A DNA stretch of 64,000 nucleotides, from NCBI GenBank assembly GCA_035772735.1, contig JASDFA010000010.1:28893501-28957500 (forward strand), read 5' to 3'. Positions 45,957-57,911 of the stretch are shown here, in pieces. Within the stretch, counting starts at the first letter, position 1. Every line of letters begins with the position of its first letter. Both the position numbers and the translations under genes were made by a program. Below the pieces are notes generated by a model. It had not been told where the DNA came from, made no database searches, and saw only the letters and a program-made list of their open reading frames with translations. The DNA comes from Datura wrightii (lineage: Eukaryota; Streptophyta; Magnoliopsida; Solanales; Solanaceae).

Positions 45957-46849
45957 CATAAAAGAAACTTGCTCACATGAACTGAAGATGAAAACTAAAT
46001 GGGATCGTAGAGTAGAACTGATACCTCAAGTCGGAACTAAGCCAGTAGAGAATAAATGTGGGTATCTAGCCATCATATCTGCTTCGGTTTCCCACGTAGC
46101 TCCCTCACCATGTTGATTTCTCCATAAAATCTTAACTGAAGCTACTTCTTTATTACTCAACTTCCGAACCTGACGATCCAAGATTTCAATGGGAATTTCT
46201 TCATAATTGAGGTTGTCTTTTACTCCAATGCTGTCTTTCGGGCTACCAAGGCTGGATCACCCAAACACTTTTTCAAAAGCGACACATGGAAGATGGGATG
46301 AACTGAAGATAACTCTGATGGCAAGTCCAACTCATACGCCACCTTACCAACTCTTCTCATACACCGGTAGGGACCAACATAGCGGGGACTGAGTTTCCCT
46401 TTCTTTCTGAACCGCATGACTCCCTTCATAGGAGATACCTTTAGAAATACCTAGTCGTCCAAATCAAACTCCAAACTTCTTCTCGTCACATCAGCATACG
46501 ATTTTTGATGACTTTGAGCGGTTTTCAACCGGTCCCTTATCAACTGGACCTTCACCATAGCATCGTGAACCCTATCTGGCCCTATCATAGTTGCCTCACC
46601 AACCTCAATCCATTCGATCGGAGATCTACACCGCCACCCATAGAGGGCCTCAAATGGTGCCATTTAGATACTGTAGTGATAAATGTTATTAAAAGAAAAC
46701 TCGATCAAGGGTAAGTGATCATCCCAACTACCTTTAAAATCCATAACACATGCCCTCAACATATCCTCAAGAGTCTGGATTGTTCATTCTACCTGGCCAT
46801 CCGTTTGCGGATGGAATGTTGTGCTAAGCTTAATCTTAGTCCCAAGTCC
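45957..46849 (-). pseudogene. Element D2: 3' non-coding end and integrase C-terminal part
   Basis: In coding order: integrase later core (MAPFEALYGWRCRSPIEW, 46663-46451), then MKGVMRFRKKGKLSPRYVGPY and FHVSLLKKCLGDPALV (46429-46220). A chromodomain-like remnant (about 46220-46060) and the short 3' region follow, equivalent to 37890-37960 of D1. The PPT and LTR of D2 are lost at the B junction (45957). The gene continues on the other side of element C at 57072. Confidence 0.8.
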
Positions 46850-49327
46850 TGTTACACCCCATAAATTTTAAATGAAAAAATAGCCTAATGGCATGTTGGT
46901 TAAGGAAAAAAAAAGAAGGAGAAAGGTCGGTTTTTCAATTTTTATCAATGAAAACCAAAGAAAACAGAGGGTATAGCCATGTAAGGCAAAACCCACGACT
47001 TTATATATATATTTCCTTCCGATTACGCTTCGAAATGCAGTCTAAACTCCGTTCCGGCTTAGATACCGAGGTATAAAGCTGCAGAGAGCAATCCTACAGA
47101 GTTGGTTTCGTGAAATTTGGCCGGCGAAATGTCGTGCTACCGAGGCAAAGTAAATAGAATTGCTTTAAATTAGTACCAATGTGTTCCTAGCTTTGCGGTG
47201 AGCATTTATCCCTTCTGGACTATCGAGAAATAACGAGTTTTCAACCGTTTTCCGAAAGGTCGAAGTTTGGGATAAATATATATCAAAAGTGATAATTTCT
47301 CCCAAATATTAATGTATTTAGTTCTAATTGACATATATGTAAATGTAGTTGGGAGAAACAGTAGAAGTACCGACAGAAATCACATCGGTCAGTCGGGTAC
47401 TCAGAAACCAGGTATGTAAAGCTATTCTTTCGGCAAGCCAGGAAGTACAATCTAGAAAATAAATAGAATAAAGGCTATTAAAAGATACCCAGCGTACAGG
47501 AACGATTTTAGTACAATTTCCAGCAAGCATGCTAGTATATCATTACGTATCATGCGATAATCAGAATAACGGATAGTCAAATGATTTTAGATAGTAATGT
47601 GGTATCAGCTAGTAGCTCAACATGTTCTTATGTAATACCCAGAATGGAAGTTGTAAAAGAAGTATAATGAATTAGCAAGATTATGGATAGTATGTATTAC
47701 ATTTGTTGAGACTGTATCCGGTAAGAGATGGCACATTTTAAATTATTGAGCTATATCCAGTTATAGATGGCATGTTCTATGTTATTGAGTTATATCCAGA
47801 TATAATTAGATCAGTAATCAGATATAGAAATAGCTCCAGACACCGATATAGCTCTAGATACAAATATAGCTCCAGAAATAGATAAAGGCCAGGTAGCAGT
47901 TAGCCCAGCAATCAGAAATAGTGTAAAACAGAATATAGCATCAGTTGTTTAATACGGACTGGCCTTGAAATAAAAGAAGAGAATATGATTAGTATTTTTC
48001 ATTTGAGCATGCTTGCTGTGTATGTGTTTTGCATGTTGAGACTTGTTATGGCATGTGGGCACCCTTTAGCATCCCCGCCGCCCCTTGGTTATAGCTGTGT
48101 CGATACCAGATTCAGATACCGCCCCCAGCTGGGTGATGTCGTCCACCTAGAGGACGATGATGGCCGACCACCATAATAATACGGTCCAGATTACCCTGCT
48201 TGCAGAGGCAGTTCAAAGACAGATTACCCTGTTTACAGGGGCAGACTACTTTGTGTGCGCTTGTGGCTGGGGGCAGTTTCGGATATAGATTTTTATAAAA
48301 TTACCCTATTGTGTGTTTACACCCAGGGGCAGTTTCAGTCACAGATACAGCAGCAGATTACCCCATGAGTGCTTGCGCCCATAGGCAGGAGTCTTCGGAC
48401 TCAGACAGTTTATTGTGAGAGGCCAAGGCCCGAGCTACATACCCAAAGGGGCCAGTAGGAGGAGCTCACAGTTATCAGATGAGTGGAGTGACTTATTTTT
48501 GGTTGGTTTAGACCCGGGTAGGGGTAAATAGATTGTTCTGTTGGTTGGCACCTTCCGACTTATGCAGGTCGGTCAGGTATTGTGTGTATTTATATGTATA
48601 TCTATATGTGCTATTAGATACTGATAAACAGTAGAACAACACGTCATCAGGTACGCCCAGTATAGTTACAGAATAGGTAAACTCTCCCCACTTATCCTCA
48701 GCCAGATAGACTCAGCTACTTCCTGCTTATATGTCATGTTATTGTTGTTACCCATTTTAGTTGTATATTTCAGTTTTCTTTACATTCTCAGTACCTGTGG
48801 TACTGACACTCATGGGGGCACTGCTTTGCTTGCCTGCAGGTACTCACAGATGAGGAGCCGATCCCTCGTGATCCTAGCCAGCGCAGAGTCATCAGCTCCT
48901 GTCATCCGGAGCTTGATATTCAGAGGTGTATTTCATTTTTTTTGTTGTGTGGTACAGGTAAGTCGGGGCCCTATCCCAACCATTCTATTATTACTTCCTA
49001 GAGGCTTGCATTCTGATGTTTCCTGTGGTGGTGGAGCTGATTGTGTGGGGCCGTGCATGTATATATGTGTTTAGTTGATGATGTTGGCCGTGTGGGGCCT
49101 TCTTCTGGTTATAGTTAGTGACCTTGTTTGTCACAAATGTGAATAGCAGTTGCTTCAGATTATAGTGTCATTGTTCTGGTTAGCTGTTGTGCTTTGCAGG
49201 CGGCTATAGGCCTAATCGGCTGGGGGCTATATTTACAGCCGCTATATAGCCGGTTCGTTTCTTGAAATAGAGCCAGAGTCTAGCAGGCACCAGGTGCCCG
49301 TCATACCCCCCAAGGTGGGGTGTGACA
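46850..49327 (+). repeat. Element C 5' LTR
   Basis: Starts TGTTACACCCCATAAA and ends GGGTGTGACA. TATA-like TTTATATATATAT at about 46999-47012. A three-copy 18-bp tandem (ATAGCTC(C/T)AGA...) is at 47830-47883. GGCTATAGG...CTATATAGCC is near the end (49202-49252). No coding content. Confidence 0.92.
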
Positions 49328-49331
49328 AACT

Positions 49332-49343
49332 TGGTATTAGAGC
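49332..49343 (+). other. Element C primer binding site (tRNA-iMet)
   Basis: TGGTATTAGAGC, one change from the iMet complement. Confidence 0.88.
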
Positions 49344-49542
49344 AGTTTGTGTCCTAGGGAGTTTGCAAGCCGTGCTAAGTAGAGTCTTGTCTATGGATGT
49401 GTTGTGCACCACATACTATAGATAGGAGGCTGCGAGGCATAATAGAATAGTTACCCTTCCTTCATACTCAGTCTTGCCATTGTACAGTACTGTGTATAGT
49501 TGGTTCTTTTGAAACTTACCACCCTCTTTGTCTACAGATACT

Positions 49543-50760
49543 ATGGCAGATCAGTGGCACCCAGCTACAGGCAGGAGATTGGATACAGCGGCGGGCGAAG
49601 GCACCAGCAGGATGCCTCACTTACAGCCAGATTCTGCCCAGTCTGAGAGCGATATGGAGGTGTCATCTCGACCCTCCAGCAGTCTCCTCCTCGCCAGACA
49701 CCATTTGAGGCAGCACCGCCTCCCACAGCTCCTACACCCACTTCATCTGATCAGGAGCTACATAGTGCAGTGGTTATGTTAACCCAAATGCTAGTACTAA
49801 GCGTCAGCCAGTACCACCTGCAGCAGCAGAATCTCTAGGTGGGCCAGGTAGTTCTAGGGTTAGAGAATTCTTGGCATTGGGACCCCCGCAGTTCACTGGG
49901 TCAGATCAAGCAGAGGACCCCTAGGATTTCCTAGATCAGATGCAGAGAATTTTTCGGGTTATGCATGTGACCCTACAGAATTAGTTGAGCTGGCAGTGTT
50001 AAGGTTGTGGGACATAGCTGTATTATGGTACGAGACTTGGGAAAGGTCTTGAGGGAGAGATGTTGCCCCTCCGACCTGGTCCAGCTTCTCGGAGGCCTTC
50101 CTGGACCACTACTTACCCAGGGAGGTCAGACAGGCCCGGATGGACCAGTTCTTACACTTAGAGCAGGGGCCCAGGAGCGTCCGTGAGTATTCTTTACAGT
50201 TCGACTCCTTAGCCCGCTATGCTCCAGCATTTGTGGACACCATGTCGTCCAGAGTCCATCGCTTTATTATGGGCCTGAATTCAGATTACATAGAGATGTG
50301 CATGACGGCTACCTTGAGAGAGGACATGGACATAGCCAGGGTACAGGCCTTCGCACAGACAATTGAGGGCCTAAGACAGCGGCAGCGGGGCGACAGGTAG
50401 GCGACTTCAGAGCAGCGCCGTAGAACAGACCCGCTGAGATTCAGGGGGAAATCCCTAGGGGGCCGAGACCACGATTTTCAGATAGGCCACCCAGATCTTT
50501 ACCTCCGGTACAGTAGTAGAGAGGCAGATTTGTTCGCCGGAGTCAGTCAGAGTCCGGTAGCAGTTTATGGACAGTAGCATCACCTCAGCAGCGGAGGGAA
50601 GAACAGAGTAGATTTGTAACTACCCCTTGTCCTATATGCCACCGACCCCATTCTAGAGCCTTCAGGCAAGGCTTCTCAGGGTGCTAATACTGCAGATAGG
50701 AAGGGCATTTAATGAGAGATTGTCCGGCTAGAGGACAGGGTAGCCGGGATAGTCTGGATA
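49543..50760 (+). pseudogene. Element C gag with zinc knuckle, decayed
   Basis: ATG at 49543 (MADQWHPATGRRLD). A frame change follows at about 49675. The gag domain is readable in pieces to 50400 (MDQFLHLEQGPRSVREY, FDSLARYAPAFVDTMSSRVHRF, MDIARVQAFAQTIEGL). A knuckle lies at about 50688-50730, reading C-stop-YC...EGHLMRDC with stops inside. Gag forms the particle and packages RNA; this copy cannot make a full-length protein. Confidence 0.83.
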
Positions 50761-50929
50761 GAGAATCAGCGGGGCCTCGAGCTCCAGCAGCCTCAGCAGG
50801 GCGCAGACCCTCAGGTTTAGAAAATAGGGGCCGAGGGAGATCAGGAGACTCTGGCTCAGTTGTAGGCCCCAGCCGTACCTATGCATTACCAGGGAGGTAG
50901 GATTTAGAGGCATCTCCTGACGTGGTCAC

Positions 50930-51410
50930 GGGTATATTAATTATATTCTCATACCATGTTTATGTATTGATTGATCCAGGGTCTACCTTGTCATATATTA
51001 CACCATTTGTGGCCCGAAAGTTGGGTATCGAACCAGAATTGCTTCAATAGCCCTTTTCAGTGCTTACACCGGTCGGTGACTCGATTACAGCTAAAAGAGT
51101 TTACCGAGGGTGTACGGTAGAGGTTGCTGATCGCCAGACCACATTAGACTTAATAGAACTTGAGATGGTCGACGTCGATGCCATTATGGGTATGGACTTG
51201 TTAGTGCCATGCTATGCCAATTTAGAATGCTGGACCAAGACGGTCCGATTTCACTTTCCGGGGGAAGTAGTGCGAGAATGGAAAGGGAGCACAGCTATGC
51301 CAAAAGGTAGGTTTATTTCCTACCTTCAAGCGAGAAAATTAATAGTAAAGGGATGTATTTACCACCTAGTTAGAGTCCAGGACGTTCGGGTGGAACCTCT
51401 GACTCTTTAG
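50930..51410 (+). pseudogene. Element C protease
   Basis: Retropepsin-type: LIDPGSTLSYITPFVARKLG carries the catalytic Asp (about 50975). After one stop come VLTPVGDSITAKRVYRGCTVEV, LIELEMVDVDAIMGMD and RFHFPGE. 51060-51410 is open. It would cut the polyprotein; the stop between the catalytic site and the rest disables it. Confidence 0.82.
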
Positions 51411-52330
51411 TCTGTTCCAATGGTCAATGAATTCCCTGACGTATTTCCAGATGAGTTTCCTGGTATCCCTCCCAAAAGGGAGATAGATTTTGCAATTGAC
51501 TTGTTGCAAGGGACTCAACCTATATCCATTCCCCCATATCGCATGGCACCAGCTGAGCTTAGAGAGTTGAAAGAGCAGTTAAAAAATTTGCTCGACAAAG
51601 GCTTTATAAGGCTTCCCCGTGGGGTGCGCCAGTTCTGTTCGTAAGGAAGAAAGATGGCTCACTCCTTATGTGTATAGACTACCGGCAGCTGAATAAGGTA
51701 ACGGTTAAAAACAATACCCGTTCCCTAGAATAGATGATTTGTTTGACCAGTTGCAGGGGGCCAGATGTTTCTCTAAGATTGATTTGAGGTCCGGACACCA
51801 CCAGGTCCGAGTCCGTGAGAGGGACATTCCAAAGACTGCTTTCAAGACCATATATGGTCACTTTGAATTTCTAGTCATGTCTTTTGGGCTGACGAATGCT
51901 CCCACAGTGTTTATGGACCTGATGAACAGCATATCCAGACCGTATTTGGATCTGTTCGTGATAGTATTTATCGATGATATTTTGGTATATTCTCGTTCAG
52001 AGACAGATCACCAGAACGATTTACGAACAGTACTCCAGATCCTTAGAGACCGTCAGTTGTACGCCAAGTTTTCCAAGTGTGAGTTCTGGCTGAACTCAGT
52101 TGCCTTTTTGGGGCATATCGTGTCGGATGCTGGTATACAGGTGGACACACAGAAGATAGAGTCGGTCAAGACATGGCCCAGACCTACCACTCCGACCAAG
52201 ATCTGCAGTTTCCTGGGTTTAGTAGGTATTACCAGAGATTTGTTGAAGGATTCTCCACTATAGCAGCACCTCTGACAAAGCTGACACAGAAAGCAGTGAA
52301 ATTTCAATGGACGGAGGCATGTGAGTAGAG
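51411..52330 (+). pseudogene. Element C reverse transcriptase, decayed
   Basis: 51420-51600: FPDVFPDEFPGIPPKREIDF and YRMAPAELRELKEQLKNLL. Frame breaks follow at about 51620 and 51700. 51739-52220 gives the palm: FSKIDLRSGHHQVRV (first Asp), FLVMSFGLTNAPTVFMDLM, FIDDILVYS (catalytic pair intact), YAKFSKCEFWL and HIVSDAGIQVD. A further frame change comes at about 52225. Confidence 0.85.
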
Positions 52331-52855
52331 TTTTTAGGAATTGAAAGACAGATTGACCTCCACCCCAGTACTAGCATTGCCAGAGGGAACAAATGGGTAT
52401 GCGGTGTATTGCGATGCTTTAGGCTTTGGACTGGGTTGTGTGCTGATGCAACATGGAAAGGTAATTGCTTATGCTTCCAGACAGCTGAGGAAGCACGAAA
52501 GAACTATCCGACCCATGACCTGGAACTGGCCGTAGTGATCCACGCTCTGAAAATCTGGAGGCATTATCTGTATGGCGTTCATGTAGACATTTTTACAGAT
52601 CATAAAAGCCTGCAGTATATTTTCACACAGAGGGAGTTAAATCTGCGGCAGTGTCGTTGGTTAGAATTGCTGAAAGATTATGACGTAAATATTTTCTACC
52701 ACCTAGGGAGAGCTAATGTAGTAGCCGATGCCCTCAGCCATAAGTCAATGGGGAGGTTAGCGTATTTGCGACCAAAGAAGTGGGAGTTAGCCAAGGAAAT
52801 TCATCAGCTAGCTGGTTTAGCCGTTTGAGTAGTAGAAACAGAAAATAACAGAGCG
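52331..52855 (+). pseudogene. Element C RNase H, decayed
   Basis: AVYCDALGFGLGCVLMQHGKVIAYASRQL, then a one-base frame change at about 52500, then THDLELAVVIHALKIWRHYLYG, IFTDHKSLQYIF and WLELLKDYDVNIFYHLGRAN. Key Asp residues are present, but no single frame covers the domain. Confidence 0.82.
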
Positions 52856-54312
52856 GTGATTCAGAACTCTGCTGTGTCATCATTAGTTATAGAGGTAAAA
52901 GAGCGGCAGTACGAGGACCCTGACTTAGTCCAGCTCGGAGATAGAGTTCAGAAAGGTAAGGAGCCAGATTTCCAAGTGACTAAGGAAGAAGTGCTACGTT
53001 GTAAGGGCCGCCTATGTGTCCTGAATGTTTTAGGGCTTCGCCAGCAGATCATGCATGAGGTACATTACGCTCGCTATTCCCTCCATCCAGGAGCAACGAA
53101 AATGTACCACGACATCAGAGACATCTACTGGTGGCCAGGTATGAAAGCTGAAATAGCTGAATTTGTATCTAGATGTCTAACTGCCAGCAGGTGAAAGCAG
53201 AACACCAGAAACCGGGCGGTCTGACGTAGGATATAGCTGTGCCTTTGTGGAAATGGGAAGCGATAAATATGGATTTTGTAACAGGGTTACCCCGTACCAT
53301 ACGCAGAAACGATTCTATTTGGGTAATCGTTGATAGATTAACAAAATCAGCCCATTTCCTGCCAGTAAGAACTACATTCTCTGCTGAGGATTATGCTGAA
53401 CTGTATATCAGAGAGATAGTCAGATTGCACGGTGTTTCGGTGTCTATTATCTCAGATAGAGGAGCACAATTTATAGCAAGATTCTAGCAGTCGTTCCAGA
53501 GAGGCCTGGGGACACAGATTAACTTAAGTACAGTCTTTCATCCTCAGACAGAAGGGCAAGCAGAACGAACTATCTAGACGCTCGAGGATATGCTACGAGC
53601 GTGTGTACTAGATTTTGGGGGTAGTTGGGATGAGCATCTGCCGTTGATTGAATTTGCCTATAATAACAGTTATCATTCAGCTATCCAGATGGCGCCCTTT
53701 GCAACATTATACAGGCGAAAATTTAGATCACCCGTTGGCTGGTTTGAAGCGGGGGAGACAGCGTTGATTGGGCCGGATATTATTCGTCAGTCAGAAGAGG
53801 TGGTGAAGCTTATCAAAGAACGCCTACTGACTGCTCAAAGCCGCCAGAAGTCTTATGCAGATATGCGGCGCAGAAATTTAGAATTTGCAGTGGATGACTG
53901 GGTATATTTGAAAGTGTCTTCGATGAAAGGGGTGATGAGATTTGGCAAGAAAGGCAAGCTTAGCCCGAGGTTCATTGGGCCATATCAGATTCGGCGAAGA
54001 ATAGGCCGAGTAGCATACGAATTGAACTTGCCCGCAGAATTGGAGTTTGTTCACCTAGTATTCCATGTATCTATGTTGAGGAAGTTCGTAGGAGACCCTT
54101 CCACAGTTGTTCCAGTTCAAGATGTCTAGGTCACAGAAGAGTTAGCATATGAAGAGGTTCCAGTAGCTATCTTAGACAGACAGATTCATAGATTGAGAAC
54201 TAAAGATATTGCGTTTTTCAAGGTATTATGGCGTAACAAGAACCGAGAAGAGATGACCTGGGAAGCCGAGGAGGACATGAAAGCCAGATATCCCCACTTA
54301 TTCCAGGCTTAG
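52856..54312 (+). pseudogene. Element C integrase with chromodomain-like tail
   Basis: Zinc finger at 53050-53190 (HYARYSLHPGATKMYHD; the CC pair is damaged by a frame change: RCLTAS). Core: MDFVTGLPRTIRRNDSIW (first Asp), IISDRGAQF (second), QTEGQAERTI (Glu), separated by stops at 53487 and about 53576. 53590-54129 is open (179 aa) with FAYNNSYHSAIQMAPF, MKGVMRFGKKGKLSPRFIGPY and FHVSMLRKFVGDP. After a stop, a chromodomain-like VLWRNKNREEMTWEAEEDM ends at YPHLFQA. All three catalytic acids are present in the sequence. Confidence 0.86.
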
Positions 54313-54567
54313 GCAAACAGGAGGTGTGTTAGAACTGTTTTTCTTTATGAATGCTTATATTTCATATACGGAAGCAGGCGATTGATTATAGACAGTTATA
54401 TATGAATATTATTATATCGTGTGGAGTACTTGAATTGGGCTTTTCTACTTTTCAGGAATTTTGAGATAGTCCATAATACAGGGGAAACTCTGCCGAAATT
54501 TTTCCAGGGATAAGTCAGCCAATTAAGATTTCTATAAGTCAGAATGTCATTCGAGGATGAATGTTCT

Positions 54568-54584
54568 AAAGGGGGGGGGGAGGA
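54568..54584 (+). other. Element C polypurine tract
   Basis: AAAGG... with a run of about 11 G, then AGGA, directly before the 3' LTR. It follows ATTCGAGGATGAATGTTCT, the usual pre-PPT wording of this lineage. Confidence 0.9.
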
Positions 54585-57066
54585 TGTTACATCCCGTAAA
54601 TTTTAAATGAATAAATAGCCTAATGGCATGTTGGTTAAGGAAGAAAAAAAATAGGAGAAAGGTCAGTTTTTCAATTTTTATCAATAAAAACCAAAGAAAA
54701 CAGATGGTATAGCCATGTAAGGAAAATCCCACGACTTTATATATATATTTCCTTCCGATTACACTTCGAAACGCGGTCTAAACTCCGTTCCGGCTTAGAC
54801 ACCGAGGTATAAAGCTGCAGAGAGCAATCCTATAGAGTTGGTTTCGTGAAATTTGGCCGGCGAAACGTCGTGCTACCGAGGAAAAGTAAATAGAATTGCT
54901 TTAAATTAGTACCAATGTGTTCCTAGCTTTGCAGTGAGCATTTATCCCTTGTGGACTATCGAGAAATAACGAGTTTTCGACCGTTTTCCGAAAGGTCGAA
55001 GTTTGGGATAAATATATATCAAAAGTGATAATTTCTCCTAGATATTAATGTATTTAGTTCTAATTGACATATATGTAAATGTAGTTGGGAGAAACAGCAG
55101 AAGTACCGACGGAAATCACATCGGTCAGTCGGGTACTCAGAAACCAGGTATGTGAAGCTATTCTTTCGGCAAGCCAGGAAGTACAATCTAGAAAATAAAT
55201 AGAATAAAGGCTATTAACAGTTACCCAGCATACCGGAATGATTTTAGTACAATTTCCAGCAAGCATGCTAGTATATCATTACGTATCATGCGATAATCAG
55301 AATAATGGATAGTCAGATGATTTTAGATAGTAATGTGGTATCAGCTAGTAGCTCAGCATGTTCTTATGTAATACCCAGAATGAAAGTTGTAAAAGAAGTA
55401 TAATGACTTAGCAAGATTACGGATAGTATGTATAACATTTTTTGAGACTGTATCTGGTAAGAGATAACACATTTTATATTATTGAGCTATATCTAGTTAT
55501 AGATGGCATGTTCTATGTTATTGAGTTATATCCAGATATAATCAGATCAGTAATCAGATATCGAAATAGCTCCAGACACCGATATAGCTCTAGATAAAAA
55601 TATAGCTCCAGAAATAGATAAAGGCCTGGTAGCAGTTAGCCTAGCAATCAGAAACAGTGTAAAACAGAATATAGCATCAGTTGTTTAATACGGACTGACC
55701 TTGAAATAAAAGAAGAGAATATGATTAGTATTTTTCATTTGAGCATGCTTGCTGTGTATGTGTTTTGCATGTTGAGACTTGTTATGGCATGTGGGCACCC
55801 TTTAGAATCCCCGCCCCCCTGGGTTATAGCTGTGTCGATACCAGATTCAGATACCGCCCCCAGCTGGGCGATGCCGTCCGCCTAGAGGACGATGATGGCC
55901 GACCACCATAATAATATGGTCCAGATTACCTTGCTTGCAGGGGCAGTTCAAATCCAGATTACCCTGTTTACAGGGGCAGACTACTCTGTGTGTGCTTGTG
56001 GCCGGGGGTAGTTTCGGATACAGATATTTTTAAAATTAACCTGTTGTGTGTTTACACCCAGGGGCAGTTTCAGTCACAGATACAGCAGCATATTACCCCG
56101 TGAGCGCTTGCGCCCAGAGGCAGGAGTCTTCGGACTTAAACACAGTTTATTGTCAAAGGGCAAAGCCTGAGCTACGTACTCAAGGGGGCCGGTAGGAGGA
56201 GCTCACAGTTATCAGATGAGTGGAGTGACTTATTTTTGGTTGGTTTAGACCCGGGTAGGGGTAAATAGATTGTTCTATTGGTTGGCACCTTCCGACTTAT
56301 GGGGGTCGGTCAGGTATTGTGTGTATTTATATGTATATATATATGTGCTATTAGATACTGATAGGCAGAAGGACAACACGTCATCAGGTATGCCCAGTTT
56401 AGTTACAGAATAGGTAAACTCTCCCCAGTTATCCTCAGCCAGATAGACTCAGCTACTTCCTGCTTATATGTCATGTTATTTTTGTTACCCATTTCAGTTG
56501 TATATTTCAGTTTGCTTTACATGCTCAGTACCTGTGGTACTAACGCCCGTGGGGGAGCTGCATTGCTTGCCTGTAGGCACTCACAGACGAGGAGCCGATC
56601 CCTCGTGATCCTAGCCAGCGCAGAGTCATCAGCTCCTGTCATCCGGAGCTTGATATTTAGAGGTGTATTTCATTTTTTTTTGTTGTGTGGTACGGGTAGG
56701 TCGGGGCCCTGTCCCGGCCATTCTATTATTACTTCCTAGAGGCTTGCAGTATGATGTTTCCTGTGGTGGTGGAGCTAGTCATGTGGGGCCGTGCATTTAT
56801 ATATGTGTTTATTTGATGATGTTGGCCATGTGGGGCCTTCTTCTGGCTATAGTTAGTGACCTTGTCGGTCACAAATGTGAATAGCAGTTGCTTCAGATTA
56901 TAGTGTCATTGTTCTGGTTAGCTGTTGTTCTTTGTAGGTGGCTATAGGCCTAATCGGCCGGGGGCTATATTTACAGCCGCTATATAGCCGGTTTCGTTTC
57001 TTGAAATAGAGCCAGAGTCTAGCAGGCACCAGGTGCCCGTCATATCCCCCAAGGTGAGGTGTGACA
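54585..57066 (+). repeat. Element C 3' LTR
   Basis: TGTTACATCCCG...GAGGTGTGACA, 2482 bp, collinear with 46850-49327, including the 18-bp x3 tandem (55566-55619) and the terminal inverted motif (56940-56991). Followed by AGTCC. Confidence 0.92.
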
Positions 57067-57071
57067 AGTCC

Positions 57072-57911
57072 TTTTTGAAAAGACCGCCAGAACTGGGAGG
57101 TAAACTAAGTACCTCAGTCTGAAACAGACAAGGGCACTCCATGAAGTCGAATCAACTCCTGAATATACAACTTGGCATAATCATCCGTTGAATCCATGGT
57201 CCTGACCGGTAGGAAGTGTGTAGCCTTTGTAACCTGTCAACCACCACCCAAATGGAATCATAGTGTCGGCGAGTATGAGGTAGGTCTGTAAGAAAATCCA
57301 TATTAATCTCTTCCCACTTCCAAGCGGGAATGCTAATATCCTGAAGTACACCTCCCGGCCTTTGGTGCTCGGCCTTCACTTGCTGATAGTTTGGACACTT
57401 GGCTACGAACTCTGCGATATCCTTCTTCATACCATCCCACCAATAGATTTCTCGCAAGTCCCGATACATCATCGTGGATCCTAGATGGATGGAATATCTG
57501 GTACTATGTGCCTCATGCAATATCCAGACTCTCAAATTATCAACATCTGGAACACATAGTTGACCCTGGTATTGAAGGACACCATCTCCCCCTTGGGAGA
57601 AACCCTCCACCTTTTTACTTCGCACCGCTTCCTTCAGACTTCTCAAAATTGGATGCTCATCTTACTTAGATTTGGCATGGACTACCAAGGATGATTCTGA
57701 CCCATTCTTCACAACGCCGCCATCGTTCGAGTCGATCAATCTAATCCCCAACCTCGCAAGTCGGTGTACATCTCTCACCAACTCCTTCCTTCCCTCATCC
57801 ACGTGGGACAAACTCTCCATAGAGAGCCTAATGAGTGCATACACAACCATATTGGCCTTGCTCGGGTGGTAAAGGACACTCATATCGTAGTCCTTTAGCA
57901 ACTCCAACCAC
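57072..57911 (-). pseudogene. Element D2: integrase start and RNase H end
   Basis: In coding order from 57911: WLELLKDYDMSVLYHPSKAN (end of RNase H), a linker, then 57646-57152 with a zinc finger (HSTRYSIHLGSTMMYRD ... CPNYQQ; one Cys is Tyr) and the core start MDFLTDLPHTRRHYDSIWVVVDRL. It is cut on the left by C and on the right by E, each inserted in this gene. Same family as D1. Confidence 0.8.

Larger units (their letters stand above)
46850..57066 (+). mobile_element. Element C: complete Tekay-like retrotransposon
   Basis: 10.2 kb with a perfect target duplication AGTCC (46845-46849, 57067-57071). LTRs of 2478 and 2482 bp run TGTTACA...TGTGACA and differ by a few percent in the stretches I compared, so it is clearly older than F. 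Order: LTR, iMet PBS, gag with zinc knuckle, protease, RT, RNase H, integrase, chromodomain-like tail, PPT, LTR. Every domain is present, but several stops and frame changes break the polyprotein. It sits in D2's integrase gene. Confidence 0.93.
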
